A DNA stretch of 64,000 nt, from assembly GCF_002865645.1 (NCBI RefSeq), contig NW_020194558.1, positions 2,012,014-2,076,013 of the forward strand. Direction: 5' to 3'. Shown piece after piece: positions 48,148 to 58,096 of the stretch; position 1 is the stretch's first letter, and the number at the start of each line of letters is the position of its first letter. The translations under genes and the position numbers were made by a program. A model generated the notes under the pieces. It was not told where the DNA came from. It saw only the letters and a program-made list of their open reading frames with translations, and made no database searches. The DNA is from Hyaloscypha bicolor E (Eukaryota > Ascomycota > Leotiomycetes > Helotiales > Hyaloscyphaceae).

Positions 48148-48545
48148 CTTTGGTCAGAGGGAAGATTGAAGTCAATGTATTGAGCTTCTGGGAACAATGT
48201 GACTGGTTAATGTACCGTTGTTGGTGGGTTGATCCAGTTCGCTGGAGAGGAGGTTGTTTAAAGTTGAGGAGTGGTGGCGGCGGGAAGACGAGGCCAAGAC
48301 CGGTATTAAATACTCCAGATTTTGGAAGCAGAATCTTGAGTGAATTGAATGCGCCAGAATGGCAATCTCAAAAGTGAGGCGATATTGTCTCAATATTCGA
48401 AAGGTTTTGGTGCATCTAGAGGGAAGCTTGCTTCAATATGCGAAGTACAGGTAGTTTGGGTACAATTCTACAGTAGGATGTCTACACAGCTCGTCCGCCA
48501 ACCCAGTGGAGTTTTTTTCAATATCCAATTTCGTGCCTCGTATTT

Positions 48546-49155
48546 TCACCAGCCAATCTCATTGACATCTCACGGAATATCCTCATCGTCGACATGTGCG
48601 CAAAGGAACCGATCTTCTAAATGACCTTTCCCTGGTCGAGAGCCACCTGGTAGACGTACGAGAGCGGAATAATCCTCCTCCAACTCGTATCCATGGAAAA
48701 ATCCACGGTCCTGACAACTAGCTAAAAGCCCAGCGAGCGGATCAAGCTTTGAATTTGGTGGCGCTCTGTCCAATGTAGGCAACAGACAGAGGTAAGACGC
48801 AGTAGTAATCAGCCAGTCACGTCGTTTTCTCCAATTCTTCCCAATCGTAGATCTCGTAGGGCGGGACGTAAAATGCTTTATGGACTGAAACGGAATGTGC
48901 TTGCGAGTGGCGGTGCCTTTATTTGTGTCTGCTTCAGTCCGTATGCTTTTCCTTACTGTTCCGAAACCTCAGAGTATAATGAGATTGAAGGCCTTCATTC
49001 TGGTTGCATTCGCCTTATCAGGGGAATCTTAAAACTTCCTGAAGAATGTTGAATAGAGCTTCAGAAGAGTTGAATGAACATCCAGCTTGTTTGAAGACCA
49101 TTGAAACTTTGGGTTTGGAGGCTTCCTGACTCTTCGCGGGTGTTGGTGTTGCCAC
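48546..49155 (-). pseudogene. BTB/POZ relic, cluster copy C
   Basis: Decayed copy of the same family. The expected start is GTG at 49155. The leader TPTPAKSQEASKPKVSMVFK is followed, after loss of the DVSLKVFDVEF block and a frame change, by VHSTLLKLYSTFFRKF, then an in-frame TAA and DSPDK, matching copy B. Further on FYVPPYEIYDWEELEKTT, a TGA and LADYYCVLPLSVAYIG match the start of exon 2. About 100 residues including the LGPW block are missing. The 3' end reads FLCAHVDDEDIP, TGA at 48570, DVNEIGW and TGA at 48546, so the family's PWD tryptophan codon has become a stop while the true stop survives. Multiple independent lesions exclude a functional product. Confidence 0.85.
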
Positions 49156-49481
49156 CTTGGAAGTGTTCCCTGACGAATCTGAAGATCAAAGGTGTTGTAT
49201 GTGCGGTGATAGAAGGGCTATCACCAGCGCAGCAATGTTGAAGATCTGGATGATGGAATGGTTGCGAAGAAAAGAGAAAGTGGAGTTGAAGTTGTGGTTA
49301 ATGGAGTCACCAGCTGCTGGGTACTCACGCGGCGAGAACAAGGAACGACAAGAGGAGTGGATTTCATTGAAAGTGAGCCGGTATTATTAAATTAAGCAAG
49401 CTTGATTTATCAACAAGAACTCGTTCCGTGCACGTGTTGTCACAATCTCATACTTGCTTTGTTGGAAGTTCCGCTTCTGCA
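49156..49481. other. Spacer between BTB relic C and amine oxidase
   Basis: No gene seen; presumably the amine oxidase 3' UTR. Confidence 0.55.
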
Positions 49482-51372
49482 TCAACCAATTTTGTACCAT
49501 CCCATATCAACTTCATCAACCAAACCCCAGGTGTCAACCAGCTCCTGCAACTTACCTGCCAAGCCTTCCACAGCAAGAACTTCAGCCACAGCCCTATATG
49601 CAGAATTCAACGCACCTATAATCCACCCATGGCCAGAACTCAGGGCTTCCCCAGCAAAGTGGACTTTCCCAAAATACGCAGGCTGCAGCAGCGCCGGCAT
49701 GACAGTTGAGAACTGAGCAGGGGCAAACGAAGCAAATGCTCCAATGCTGAATTCATGTCCGTACCAATTCCATACGTGGTAGTCGACGAACTGATCAAGA
49801 AGGAACTGGTGGGTGACGTTGTTGAGTCGTGCAAGGTCTCGAATTGTGGTGGAGACGACGTGGGGAATGCTGGTAAAGTCTCCATAGAATGCTCCAAGAC
49901 GTGCTGAGTCTTGACCCCAGGTATAGGATGCTATCATGGCACCTGCTGCGTTTGTGGTATTGACGCCGTAGCTAGGGTAGACGGCACGGCGGAGGGGCAA
50001 ATCGGTGAAGGATTGTCCCCCTTTGAATTTGCCCGGAAGATTTTCCCACCTCGATACCCAGTCAACATAGAACGGGAATTGGGAAACTAGTTTGTACTTT
50101 ACCATCGGGTCTTGAATGTCATTCCAATCTTTCCAGCTGGATCATACCTCAATTGTCGAATTGCTGACTTCTTTGCGTAATCGAGATTCAATCCTGTCAT
50201 ATCCATTGTTTGGACTACTCCAAGTGGAGGAGTGTTGATGACATGCGCGTAGCTTCTTTCTTCTGTCTCATCGATGACAGCAGTCACCGAGCCATTAGCC
50301 CCTGGCTTTAGCCCTGTGACACGCTTGGAAGTCACCACCGAGTTCTTGAGGATCTTAACCATCCCATTGATGATACGATCCATGCCGCCTTCAACAGCTT
50401 GCCAGCTGTTTAGAGGCGTTTCGTCAAAGATCCAGGCCTCAAGTGTTGCTTGTGACAGTGATCCGCAATCGTAATGCTCTGTCGCATCGTCAATTGTCTC
50501 CAACCAGTCGATGTCTTGGGATGTATATCCTTGCTTGAGTAAAAATGCACGGACAGAAAGCTGGTCGTATTCCATCAACTTGTCGAATCCCGTGTCGAAG
50601 TCCTTGACCAAAGCTGTCAACAAGTCTTTTAACGCATCATCCAGAACCGTACCAGGAGACATTGCAGAAAACTTCGGATCGGAGATCGTACCCCCTTCTG
50701 ATATCGAAACACCGAAGGTATTGGCAGAAGGAGTTACTTGGTTGTATACCAGTTTGTCATTGTAAAGCCGAAAAGTGTCGTTGGCTTGGAAGTAATATGG
50801 AATCAGTTTTACTTTGTCTGTTGATGATTTGACTTTGGCGTTGATATAGGAAACGAGTGAGCTGTTCTGAGTACCAATTATTCGGTCCATCCATGCCATT
50901 CCTGGGAAACGCATGGCTCCCACGTCCTGGGTAGAATTGTGAGTATTTCACCTCCCGAATTTTGAACTAAGCTTACGTAGTAGTTGTAGTAGTCTGACTG
51001 TCCTGGCTTGGATTTCAACCATCTTGCCTCATCGAATCGATGCGTGTATATTCTCCCCCCAATGCGAGTATTGGCTTCAAGAATTTCGTAATCAATACCC
51101 AAGCTTTCCAACAGTATTGCAGAATAGAGACCAGCAGCGCCGGCACCAATGATGCCCACCTTAAGTGGCACTTTACTGGGACTAGCCGCCGAGAAGTTTC
51201 CATAATCAGCAGAGTTGTGCAAGATCTTTTGTAGGAAAGAATCACGGGTATTTCCAGCAGTGGGGTGAGACCTGGGATGGTTCCTAGATTGTTCGAGGAT
51301 TGAAGAAGCGTCTAGACAGATAATGAGTGAGGTGAAGGCCCACAAGGTTGGAAAGAGTTTGATCAAAATCAT
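49482..51372 (-). CDS. Secreted FAD-dependent amine oxidase (L-amino-acid oxidase-like)
   Basis: A flavin oxidase that would deaminate an amine or amino acid, releasing ammonia and hydrogen peroxide; substrate not determinable. Exons 51372-50977, 50926-50103 and 50049-49482 (minus), with introns of 50 and 53 nt, give 595 residues. The N-terminus is a signal peptide (MILIKLFPTLWAFTSLIICL). The FAD-binding beta-alpha-beta fold has GAGAAG at 76-81 and EANTRIGGRIYT. The second splice joins KTRW to WENLPGKFKGG and then SFTDLPLRRAVYPSYG. The C-terminal FAD contact is VHFAGEALSSGHGWIIGAL. It sits inside the BTB cluster but shows no relation to it. Confidence in the family is high and in substrate low. 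Confidence 0.92.
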
Positions 51373-51646
51373 CTTGAAAGTTGATACTATAGAGTAAGAA
51401 GCAGATGGTGAGTCTCAGAAGTTGGATCATGATGGAATTTTATTATACCTCGACCTTGTGTGAGCGAAGGTAGACGTTCAAGTGTTCTGTCGATCTTGGT
51501 TGTACCGCCCTTACTTGTGTCTTTTGTTAAAATTGCATGTGTCCCCTCGTGCAGCCCTTTTCAAGGCTCTACCCGCTGCAATGTAAGGCGCCGTGACACC
51601 AACGGGGTCACGAGTGGAGAGAAACGCACAGTTGTATATTTTAGGT
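51373..51646. other. Promoter side of amine oxidase
   Basis: Under 300 bp; no gene seen. It ends at the inverted-repeat element patch. Confidence 0.5.
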
Positions 51647-51720
51647 GTCTCAGCGGACAAAAGGTTAAACTATCCTTTCGTCTGGCGAGACATAGTCCAC
51701 GCTAGCAAGGGGCCCTGGCA
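51647..51720. mobile_element. MITE fragment: right end abutting a left end
   Basis: 51647-51668 resembles the right terminal repeat of the MITE at 51946-52073 (GTCTCAGCGGAC core). 51671-51720 matches the left end of that MITE at 46 of 50 positions. The two ends face each other and form an imperfect hairpin (18-bp arms, 14 matches), as expected of abutting or rearranged copies. Confidence 0.65.
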
Positions 51721-51750
51721 CAGGGCGAAAATGCAACGAATAACTACTCT

Positions 51751-51866
51751 CTCCCCCCCTAATTAAATGTAACAGTGGGTCCAAGTGCAGGGGTTTTTTG
51801 GTATGGCAACTGGACCGTGCCAGGCTGGATTTGGGGACCCACTATTACATTTATTTAGGGGGGGAG
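51751..51866. mobile_element. Second inverted-repeat element (32-bp arms)
   Basis: Arms 51751-51782 and 51835-51866 are inverted copies identical at 30 of 32 positions and start CTCCCCCCC / end GGGGGGGAG, around a 52-bp spacer. No coding capacity. A small non-autonomous element or a stable hairpin; I see no clear target-site duplication. Confidence 0.65.
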
Positions 51867-51945
51867 CGTAGCCTTGAAGCCGAGAAACTCTATGTTGTTC
51901 AGGGAATGCCTTACCCACCTTGCCAATCCTTGGAGGAACCCACGG

Positions 51946-52073
51946 TATCCCCTCGTCTGGCGAGACATAGTCCACGCTAGCAAGGGGTCCTGGCTCAGAC
52001 TGGAAAGTCGTAGCTTTGGTTACTGTATCCCTTCGTCCGCTAATGTGGCAATGTCTCAGCGGACGAAGGGATA
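51946..52073. mobile_element. 128-bp MITE with TA termini
   Basis: The ends are inverted copies (17 of 21 matches) starting TATCCC and ending GGGATA, which fits a TA target duplication of the Tc1/mariner/pogo class. Its right side holds a perfect 16-bp inverted repeat at 52026-52041 and 52058-52073. Directly next to it the BTB-like coding sequence of copy D breaks off. No transposase is encoded, so it would be mobilised in trans. Confidence 0.75.
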
Positions 52074-52692
52074 GCGAAAAGCTCTTCCGCATAATTTTAA
52101 TATGCAGGCAGCAACAGCGCTGTTGCCTTGCAACAATGTGTCACTCAGACTCTCGAACAGTATTGGAAGGGCTATGTAGTAATCAGTGAATGTAGTCGCA
52201 AGAATCAAGTCGCTGCCGCCGTCGAGTTCGTATGGCTTCAAGTGTATTGCATAAATTAGAAACTCGAATGCCGCTTGTTCAACACCGGGGCTTTGTTCGG
52301 CCGTAGAGAAGTCAGATGGCTCCGGGCGCACGAAGTTAGTCGATGCCACCTATTTGTGCATTGCTCAATTCACTCTGATAGCGGTAGGTATCTACATACT
52401 TGAGGGGTGTCTGGGGCTGCAATCAAGTGCCGGCTTTGTCCTCGTTCACTTTCGTAACCCACTCGTATCGAAATCCTCGAGATGGCTTTGCTCCAGAAAT
52501 CTCGGATGAGATTCTCTTATCTGGTGAGCCGAGGAAAGCCCTAATAAAGGTTGAGTGCAGTTTGAGAAGCACCGAATGAGCGTGGCACTCCTAATTAAAG
52601 ACGTTGAGGCAAATATCTGGCTTCAGTCCAGGCCATTTGAAAACAATTGGTGGTTTGGTGTCAGAAATCACAGGAGCTGGAATATCCGACAT
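52074..52692 (-). pseudogene. BTB/POZ relic, cluster copy D, ending at a MITE
   Basis: Starts with an ATG at 52692 (MSDIPAPVISDTKPPIVFKW) and continues KPDICLNVFN, then an in-frame TAG, ECHAHSVLLKLHSTFIRAFL and GFRYEWVTKVNEDKAGT, then TGA where copies A, B and F have the conserved tryptophan. A donor-like site after QTPLK matches the family's intron position. The second part reads FEFLIYAIHLKPYELDGG and DYYIALPILFESLSDTLL. It stops abruptly at 52074, where the MITE begins, and the remaining half with the LGPW block and the PWD tail is absent on the other side. Two stops plus truncation make it non-functional. Confidence 0.85.
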
Positions 52693-54012
52693 TGCCAATG
52701 TTTAGTGATGATGTTGGGGCAATATGAGAGTCCGGCTACGCCGGATATCCCAGGTTGAGATGGAAGAACGTGGAGTAGTAATTTTCAATGTAAAGCCGAG
52801 TGGAGGCTTTTGTAGTGAGAGTGGGAAGTGTTCTCACGGGAAAGACCCTAGGTTTGCAGGCAGACGGACACGTGCAGCAGATGGAACCCAAACTGAAAGT
52901 CTGGAAAGATTACATGGGACTTCTCTTAAATAAACTGGAAATGTGGTGCTACGTGCTTCTCTTTCCGCAGCTAGTCTCATTCTGGGGGTTCAAAATGCTT
53001 CTTTCAATGCACCATCAAGGAATAATAGAATCATATCACCGGCCCGCCTCAAAGAAGCACAAAAGCACGGGCGGGAAGTTTCTATAATTCTGTCCTTCTC
53101 CAAATGCTGCAGATGTGATAATTGATATTGAGCCTCGTGCTGTGTCACGCCTTGTGGTGTTCTAGCTTAACGTGATGGTAACGAGAGGCAGCCGCAGCCT
53201 CCTGGGTGACAACGACCTTCATGTTCAGCGTCACCCCTTCACATAAATAATTCCTGTTCTGCTGCCAAGATTTCATATGTTTTCTCGCGTACTCTAGCAT
53301 TCTCTAGATGTGTCCTTGTTTGAATGTCTCTGATTGAGCTCTTGAGTAAGACAATGCCAGACTTTGCTTGAAGTGCTTTCATTTAGGAGTTCTTCTTCTA
53401 TGAACTAGGTAATCACTAGAGCCTTAATCAACTTAAACAGCTATGCTTTAACATGTACACCAAGACGCTCGAGGGTGAGCGAGATGTCAGCATTTGTTTA
53501 CTTTTGAGATGGTCGGTCACGTGCTCGCTAAATGAAAAGGGGTTGTATCCAGGCATCGAATCTGCAGACTGTCTGAAGATGAGAAAGTCTTAGTCAGAAT
53601 TTGTGGTGATAGTCAAATTGAAGCCACAAAAATTTAGCAAAAAACTTGGGGAATCCATAATTTTGAAAGAGAATTTCTGTATTATTGATCCTAGCTTCGA
53701 GAACGTTGTAGCAACAGCTCCCGCTCAGCTCGAGTCAAAAGCAGAGGAGTGCGTCGCTCAACTCTGCTTCAGCGCTTAACTGGAAAATCGAGAGAAAAAA
53801 CCACTATGCACAACCCGAGCAGATCAAAAGATGTCCCGCCAAGGTAAAAACCCTCTTGCCAACCCACATTTAATGGAAAAGAAAAACTCGGATGTACCGT
53901 TCAAAAAGAAATTGCATCAAGTTGGCAATTGATAGCCTCCAATGGTTTATTTCCCATCAATACGCTTTTAGATGAAGATACAACAAGCACGGAAGAACTC
54001 ACCCTAGATGTG
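52693..54012. other. Intergenic, no gene seen
   Basis: 1.3 kb between BTB relic D and BTB copy E. A few open stretches on the plus strand have no domain. Confidence 0.5.
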
Positions 54013-55256
54013 TCACTCGTATTGGGCAGGGCCCCAAGGAAGATCAGAATCATCAAAATCAAGACCTGGCAAAAGTCAGAGATCAAGATTTATTTAATTG
54101 TTCGAAGGTGTTCACGTAAAATAGATGCGGTTGCGGTAGATCGTGGAGAGACTTCTGCCTCGAAAAAGATTTTAAAGTAAGAAAATGACTTACAGAGGAA
54201 GTAATCCTTGAACTGTCCAACTCCTGCCAATACGTTTGATGCCATCCTGAGATCGCTGGTAAGCAAAGGAGCAACCGCTTCTCGAATAGCGGTGGTCCAA
54301 TCGCGAGATTGTGAACCAACTTCCGAACACCTCCGATAGTAAATTGGTAGAAGGAGGACGTCATGCCAACATCCGTCCTTGCTAAGCTGTCGAATGCCCC
54401 GGCAGCTGTAGGCCACATCTGCAAGAACCCTAGCGGGATCTTGATAGGATTGCTTCGCCTCCTTTGTCTGCCCAGTCGGCTGGTACTTGATATTTACCAA
54501 CAGCAGCTCTGGTTGGACTTTGGCAACCTTGGCACAGATCCTAGCGTGTGCCGCAGCAGCAGTCTTCCGCAGTTCTGGGTCTGAGAGCTTCAAAAACGCT
54601 GGTTCTGACCACGGGCCAAGGCAAAGAAGGAGGCTATCTTTGAAGAGGAGATCATTCCGCAGTGTCTTGGCAGACGTCAGAACTGAGCAAGGGTCATTCA
54701 TAATGGTGGTGTAGAAATTGGGGGTTTTGAATGTAGCTGCACAAACGGTTGGAGAGACCACAGGACGAACTTGGTAGTAACGTGCCATATCCGTCATAGT
54801 AACCAGTTCATCGGCATTCTCGAGCTGATATGCTCGTCCATGGATTGCACAGAGGAGTTTCTGAAAGCACAACTCCTCGTGGTCTTTGCTCCCCTTGAAT
54901 TCGGAAAGAGTAATGGTGCGGAACTATCAGTTCCAGTTAAGCATTGTGCTGAACAATAATCGAGCAATATTCTTGTCACATACTTGGTGGTCAGAAGAAA
55001 GCTCCCATGCTCCATCATCGTCGATTCTCGTGAACCATTCACTTGCGAAACCAGGCTGGGTTGACTTTGGGAGTTTGCCGCCAGCAGGGTCGAGGAAGGT
55101 TCGAAAGAAGCCAGAGCGGAGCTTCAAGACCATAGAGGTGACGTGGAATTCTTGACCAAACACCTCGAAGTAAATATCAGGCTTCATGCTGGCACTCTTG
55201 AAGGTGATAGGCTTCTTGGGATTAATCTTCTGCTTCTTTGCTAGTGGCGGATCCAT
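54013..55256 (-). CDS. BTB/POZ domain protein, cluster copy E
   Basis: Three exons, 55256-54984, 54893-54194 and 54065-54013 (minus), give 341 residues. The leader MDPPLAKKQKINPKKP is basic and NLS-like. BTB core: KPDIYFEVFGQEFHVTSMVL and GFFRTFLDPAGGK. The first intron (90 nt) is at the family position, after SDHQ. Exon 2 begins GSKDHEELCFQKLLCAIHG and includes MTDMARYYQVRPVVS and the LLFKDSLLLCLGPW block. A second intron of 128 nt, absent from the other copies, was placed because it replaces an unrelated C-terminal extension by FLCLDFDDSDLPWGPAQYE and a stop, the family tail with its last DW lost. Without that intron the protein would end in an unrelated 36-residue extension. Confidence 0.83.
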
Positions 55257-56328
55257 CTTGGCTGCAGGAATTAAGAAGCAGGGGGAGTTGAAGTATGCCG
55301 ATGCAGGTTGACTGAAGTGGAAGAGGGAAGACGAAGGATGGGGCCTAATTCTGGAGTTTGGGGCTCTGAGATGTGGAAAGCCAAAGGCGAAGGTACTGTG
55401 CTTGACAGCTCCTTGGCCAGGTAGCACTGTTGTCGTGTACTGGGATTTCGAAAGTATGAGAAGCTGTAATTTAAGGTAGGGAAGGGGTGTAGGTGGTCAA
55501 CTCGTCTTGCAGATAAATCTTCAAAGTTGAGGATTATCCGAATCTGTAGAGAGAGGCAGGTTAGTCAATGTACAGAAGTAGGTTGGAGATTGAGGAAGTG
55601 CAGTGAAGGTGTCGGAGACGTCGAGGTAGAAAAACAGGGAAGAGGCTAAAGGGTTAACCATGGGAGGGAGAAAATAGTTGGCAGTGCCTACAGCTTCCCT
55701 AACGAGCAGGTGGATGAAAGTCAATCTCTAGATGTGAACTTGAAGGTGATCTGGCCAGAACGCTTTGGCAAGGGACGGTAAGAGAAGCCAAAATGCGGGC
55801 TATCATGTAAAGGTAAAGAGAGCCGAGTTTAAGGTGGAACTGAAAAGTAATGCAGAATGAACTCCAGGATAGGGAGTTGCTGCGAACCTCAAGAGCAAAT
55901 TGGGAGAAAAAACCTGCCGAAAATGCGGGTGGCTAGTGGGCTTGAAGTTACAACGGAGGAGCGGAAGAGCTCAGTAGACCTTCGTTTCAAGAAACTTCTT
56001 CGCATTTTTGATCGCGTTCCCGGTATTACCCTGATGCCGAAGTCCTATCCCATAGACCCATGTCCGGAGCGCCATCTGCTCCTTTTTAAAATCAATGAAA
56101 ATGTCCTGTGCTGAGGCACAGATACCCGTGTTCAATATGCAAATAAACCAGGCCTCGTCCCCCCAAATACCGAATTCTTGAACCATATGTGTCAGATCTC
56201 GAGAGCTCGGTTCTAGCCCAATCGTCGAGAAACCACTTGAAACCCAGTATTTATGGAATCAATAGCTGTTCGGGCTACCTCATTAAAAGTTAGTAGAGCT
56301 GAATCGAACTTAATTCCAGTTACGTACT
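55257..56328. other. Spacer between BTB copies E and F with an orphan ORF
   Basis: On the minus strand 56186-55971 is open and protein-like (MVQEFGIWGDEAWFICILNT, then WVYGIGLRHQGNTGNAIKNA) and the frame extends upstream to about 56240 (GLEPSSRDLTH). I do not recognise it and see no matching exons, so it may be a gene fragment. Confidence 0.4.
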
Positions 56329-57398
56329 TTACCAATCAATTTGAGAGTCATCCCAGGGATAGGAATTGACTTGGTAAGATAGAAAAAAGTCCCTGAACTC
56401 GCCTTGTCCGGAACTATTCTTACTCTTATCCAGAACCAGGTTCTTTTTGAGAAGAGGGCCCAAAAGCTTTTTGACAGCTGCCGCGCCCTTTTCGCTCTTG
56501 TAGTCATGGTCGTGGCATAAACGGTAGTACCGAGGCAGAAGTACCTTATGCTTATCGTCGAATGCTTGATCGGCTAGATCCACCATAGTCCTTCCCGTGT
56601 CCTTAAAACAGTCGTCTGCGTCAGCGAAAATGTCAACCATGCCTTGTTGAACCTCAAGAAGTTTGGCACACATTTTGATATGCGCGCCTTCTGCCATTGC
56701 AAACAACTTGAGTTCTTTTAGCTCCTCAAGCCGCTTGTACTCAGGATTCTTCCAGGGACCGAGGCAATGAATAAAACTGTCTTTGAAGAGCTGCTTGTGT
56801 CGCAGCTTACAAGCGGCAACGAGGGTGAGGCAAGGACTTTGTCCAATGCTTGGGACGAGTTTAGGGCTGTTGACCAAGGGACCCCATAGGGAGTGCGATA
56901 CGATGGGTAGACAGCAGTAGTATTCAGCGTGTTTTGTCATGACCTGAAGATCATAAACATGGCCAATATCATAAGGCCGGCTAAATACAGCGCAAAGGAG
57001 CTTCCGAAAAGTCTCTTGCTGTTTAGAAGGAGAGCCTGTGAATTTGGAGGTGCCGGCATCACGAAACTTGGAAGCCCGAGTCAGCATTTGTTAGAAGGAA
57101 GAATGTGCCACTTTACCTTTGTGTCATTACTGAGAGACCAGCAATTGGTATCACTTTCATCAATGCAAGTGTACCACTCATATTGATATATCTCTGAAGA
57201 ACCTGGAACTTTTCCGCCAGAAGGTTCGAGGAATTTCCGAAAGAAGGCGGAGTTGATCTTGAGTAAGCCTGAGGAAACGAGGAAATCTTGATCGAAAACG
57301 CGGAGACGAACATCAGGTTGTGTTCCAGGTGAGGTGAAGATAAGTGGCTTCTTGGGCTCGTTGTCGGTCTTCACCTTCTTTGTTGCCGGTTGATTCAT
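56329..57398 (-). CDS. BTB/POZ domain protein, cluster copy F
   Basis: Exons 57398-57117 and 57066-56329 (minus), separated by a 50-nt intron after NDTK with a CTGAC branch site, give 339 residues. The leader MNQPATKKVKTDNEPKKP is basic. BTB core: QPDVRLRVFDQDFLVSSGLL then SAFFRKFLEPSGGK. Exon 2 starts FRDAGTSKFTGSPSKQQETF and contains KLLCAVFSRPYDIGHVYDL, HAEYYCCLPIVSHSL and the RHKQLFKDSFIHCLGPW block. The tail is FFLSYQVNSYPWDDSQIDW, keeping PWD and DW while the preceding acidic residues differ. Lys-rich segment LLGPLLKKNLVLDKSKN precedes it. Function unknown. Confidence 0.87.
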
Positions 57399-58096
57399 CT
57401 TGGCAGATGGAGAGCTTATCGAGTTCAGAGGTGTAAGAGCGTAAGGAGGGAGTTGAGTTGTCGCCTCACGGCCAAGGCTGTACCGGTTTCCTTGCGTATA
57501 ACGTGCGAAGGTGAGGAGAAAAACTGGTATTGGTAGTCTTGAAAGATCCAGGCGGCAAAATTAGCAAAGCCAAAGTGAACGAGGTTATCCAGAACGGCTA
57601 ATGACGAGTGATAGTCTTGTATTGGAATGAATGCGAATGAGAAGCAAATACGTTGATGTGTAGAGGTGGGGTTGGGCGGAGTAGATGAGATGGTGATGTT
57701 GAGGTCGAAGTTGGTACACGAGGAAGGGTAACAGAGGGCAGCGGAAAAAGAAGCTGAAGAACGAAGACACCAGCTAGCGATGGAGTGAATTCAATGCCCC
57801 TCAGATGAAAGGTTGAGAGCGATCAAACCCAGTGTTCCTAGGAATCGGAGTGGTGGTGGTTGTTGTGTGGCAAGCAAGCAAACTGTGAGGTAATTGAATA
57901 CTCAGGGAAAGCTCAAGTGAAAGCGGAAAGAACGCAAGCAAGGGCAACGTCAGCCAGGAGGCTTGGAGGGATGGTGTGAATTGCTCCATGTATCTACCAA
58001 CCATAAAACGCCTTTGTATATAAGATGCTTGAAATACCGGTAGTCCCCCAAAGCCAACCCCAATCATCATCCAACCATGCATTCATGTGTTACTCA
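57399..58096. other. Intergenic, no gene seen
   Basis: Promoter side of BTB copy F and 3' side of the GH76 gene; short ORFs only. Confidence 0.55.

Noticed and set aside
49482..51372. Secondary-metabolite cluster around the FAD oxidase
   Set aside because: No polyketide synthase, NRPS, terpene cyclase or P450 in the window; neighbours are BTB genes and repeats.
51463..52100. Autonomous DNA transposon
   Set aside because: No transposase-like ORF between the inverted repeats; only short non-autonomous elements are supported.
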